From Coenobita brevimanus (lineage: Eukaryota; Arthropoda; Malacostraca; Decapoda; Coenobitidae), in contig JAVRFU010000144.1 of NCBI GenBank assembly GCA_032717465.1, positions 248,001-312,000 on the forward strand: a DNA stretch of 64,000 nucleotides, given 5' to 3'. Numbering within the stretch: the first letter of the stretch is position 1; each line of letters opens with the position of its first letter. Positions 63,434 to 64,000 of this stretch are shown here, piece by piece. The translations under genes and the position numbers were made by a program. The notes beneath the pieces are model-generated. The model searched no databases. It was given only the letters and a program-made list of their open reading frames with translations, and was not told where the DNA came from.

Positions 63434-64000
63434 TAATCAATCAATCAATCAATCATTTCCTGTGGCACCCCACGAGATGCATAGGGCCTCAATGAACTCT
63501 CTCCACCAATATTTGTCTCTTGCCATCTCCTTCAGGTCCCACCAACACTCCACTCCTGCTTCTTTTTTCACTGTCCTCAACCAGGTTTCCCTCGGCCTAC
63601 CTCTACCTCTTCTTCCTCTAGCAGTCCACTCTGGCACATCCTGTATTAAACTACCTTCTTTTCTGTATATGTGCCCCAGCCACTTCCAACAAGACAGTCT
63701 CACATATTCATTAACTGGTTCCACTCTCGTAATATCCCTTACTCTTGCATTTGTAACTCTGTCTTGTCACTTTACCCCAAGAATCCTTCTCAGTATTTTA
63801 ATCTCAAATCCTAATACTCTCTGATCTGTTGCAATTGTACTGTGCCATGACTCATGCCCGTAAATTAAAATTGGTCTAACCATGGAATGGTAAATTTTCA
63901 CTTTAGTATGTACCGAAAGCATATTATTATTCCAAACAGATTTCAACATTCCAACAGCTCGCCAAGCCTGTCTAATCCTCTCCTCAATTTCATAATAAAC
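63434..64000 (-). mobile_element. RTE-like LINE C-terminus with (ATTG)n tail, runs off the window
   Basis: On the minus strand: 'VKIYHSMVRPILIYGHESWH', 'IKILRRILGVK', 'WKWLGHIYRKEGSLIQDV' and 'GRRGRGRPRETWLRTVKKE', with the tail aatcaatcaatcaatcaatc at 63,435-63,454. The RT core would lie beyond 64,000. Frame breaks near 63,770. Confidence 0.8.

Overview
The window looks like repeat-rich arthropod nuclear DNA. A decapod crustacean is my best guess, by inference only. The reasons are one intron-rich animal cadherin gene with GT-AG exon borders, many non-LTR retrotransposons, long (AC)n, (TAGA)n and (ATG)n microsatellites, and a degenerate GGTTAGG tract that recalls the arthropod TTAGG telomere unit. 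Nothing indicates a prokaryotic or organellar origin.

Region 1 (1-17,800) is nested retrotransposons. Two copies of one two-ORF LINE (called LINE-A here) lie at 481-5,053 and 6,631-11,144. The second sits inside a 1.5 kb minus-strand retroelement ('element X', 6,404-12,403), which sits inside an RT fragment of a third LINE; both insertions keep 11-bp target-site duplications. Element X encodes a Y-box-type cold-shock domain fused to an unrecognised C-terminal region, and its 3' UTR has three consecutive hairpins. A truncated X copy sits in the first LINE-A, and a diverged X tail lies at 15,061. Minisatellites and LINE debris follow.

Region 2 (17,806-24,679) is one near-complete minus-strand I-type LINE: zinc-knuckle ORF1, then endonuclease, RT and RNase H, flanked by a 15-bp duplication. 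Region 3 (24,680-39,580) holds fragments of several other LINE families. One has an SGNH-esterase-like ORF1. Short 3' ends of a family with TAGA-type tails are common here and throughout the window.

Region 4 (39,587-57,438) holds plus-strand exons of a CadN-type classical cadherin, with LINE insertions in its introns. The exon order is permuted. The membrane-proximal part (primitive cadherin domain, EGF1, LamG1, EGF2, LamG2, EGF3) comes first, at 39,587-53,889. The preceding cadherin repeats come afterwards, at 54,359-57,438. The last exon of the second block joins in phase to the first exon of the first block. One nonsense codon, three single-base frameshifts, a missing LamG1 half and relic partial exons suggest a decayed paralogue, a rearranged locus or an assembly error. 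No signal peptide, transmembrane segment or cytoplasmic tail is visible.

Region 5 (57,592-64,000) is again repeats: a LINE RT, a compound (AC)n minisatellite, the GGTTAGG tract, an RTE-like LINE, a PIF/Harbinger transposase fragment and another LINE 3' end. No tRNA, rRNA or CRISPR array was recognised. Cadherin and LINE homologies were judged from remembered family patterns, not from a search.
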